Assembly: GCF_029227915.1 (NCBI RefSeq)
Contig: NC_079878.1
Span: forward strand, 28,671,501 to 28,735,500
Direction: 5' to 3'
Origin: Hydractinia symbiolongicarpus
Lineage: Eukaryota; Cnidaria; Hydrozoa; Anthoathecata; Hydractiniidae
Length of the DNA: 64,000 nucleotides
Below are positions 63,613 to 64,000 of the stretch, piece by piece; the stretch's first letter is position 1; every line of letters begins with the position of its first letter. Both the position numbers and the translations under genes were made by a program. The notes beneath the pieces were generated by a model. That model had not been told where the DNA came from and searched no databases. It saw only the letters and a program-made list of their open reading frames with translations.

Positions 63613-64000
63613 TTTACTGTGGCACCTATCCTGGCCGTTAGCACGCGCTGAAGAAATAGGAACAGTTTCAAAAGCTACATTTCATTGACTTTCTAGCGGT
63701 GTCAATCCGTTTGAGTTACAACGGTTCCGTCACATATTCGTACCAACATGTATTTAGCGATATTTTTCCGCTATTACTAAGTTGTATCGCTGTTAACAGT
63801 GAAACGATTGACTGTGGGACTTAATTAAACTGACTCTGGACTGTGACCTTTTAAATGTGATGAGTGATCCATCTGGACTCCAAGAAATAACATTCTTCTT
63901 AGTTGGGCTTGATTCCCGAAACTCACCGATTACACTGGGCTCTGTGGTAACGCTTCATTTAAAAATTTAAATAAATAAGTCATTTTTTACTGTGGAACCA
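63613..64000 (+). repeat. Satellite array resumes after the Helitrons
   Basis: The monomer continues at precisely the base where it was split (TTTACTGTGGCACC) and runs to the right edge, so the array extends beyond the window. Confidence 0.95.

Noticed and set aside
14097-64000. CENP-B box in the satellite (TTCGTACCAACATGTA)
   Set aside because: The first half fits TTCGNNNNANN, but the essential CGGG half is ATGT in nearly all monomers; not supportable as a CENP-B box.
14097-64000. CRISPR-like array
   Set aside because: Repeats are ~371 bp, contiguous and without unique spacers, and the window is eukaryotic.

Overview
This is a eukaryotic window of about 33-36% G+C by eye. An intron-containing secreted-protein gene, a CR1-like non-LTR retrotransposon, BEL/Pao relics, a tRNA-derived SINE and Helitrons point to an invertebrate animal. 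A cnidarian such as a hydrozoan would fit, but the sequence alone does not prove this.

Layout. Bases 1-222 are one partial monomer of a roughly 371-bp satellite that continues off the left edge. Bases 223-14,096 are a non-satellite island. The island holds a decayed BEL/Pao pol region (minus strand, ~223-3420) and the only convincing host gene, a five-exon minus-strand gene at 4547-6541. That gene encodes a 175-aa secreted cysteine-rich protein with an N-terminal IGFBP-type domain. Further right are a small local duplication (6690-7130), a decayed non-LTR reverse transcriptase (plus, ~8985-10,230), a SINE with a (CTTA)n tail (11,137-11,378), a pair of related dispersed repeats, and a 33-bp minisatellite (12,555-12,829).

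From 14,097 to the right edge the window is a same-orientation satellite array of roughly 114 monomers (about 42 kb net). It is organised into several higher-order repeats: 4-mers of about 1444-1487 bp and a 5-mer of about 1850 bp. Two recent insertions interrupt it. One is a nearly intact CR1-like element (45,499-50,245, minus strand) with an intact esterase-containing ORF1 and an endonuclease/reverse-transcriptase ORF2 broken by one lesion. The other is a head-to-tail pair of non-autonomous Helitrons (60,471-63,612). For both, neighbouring satellite copies serve as ready-made empty sites, so boundaries and insertion chemistry can be read directly.

Best leads for follow-up: an in-frame T_TTT_TTA heptamer near the end of the CR1 ORF1, exactly placed to shift ribosomes by -1 into an ORF2 frame that has no ATG before its endonuclease core; the 24-cysteine IGFBP-domain gene; the satellite's nested higher-order structure; and the tandem Helitron pair.
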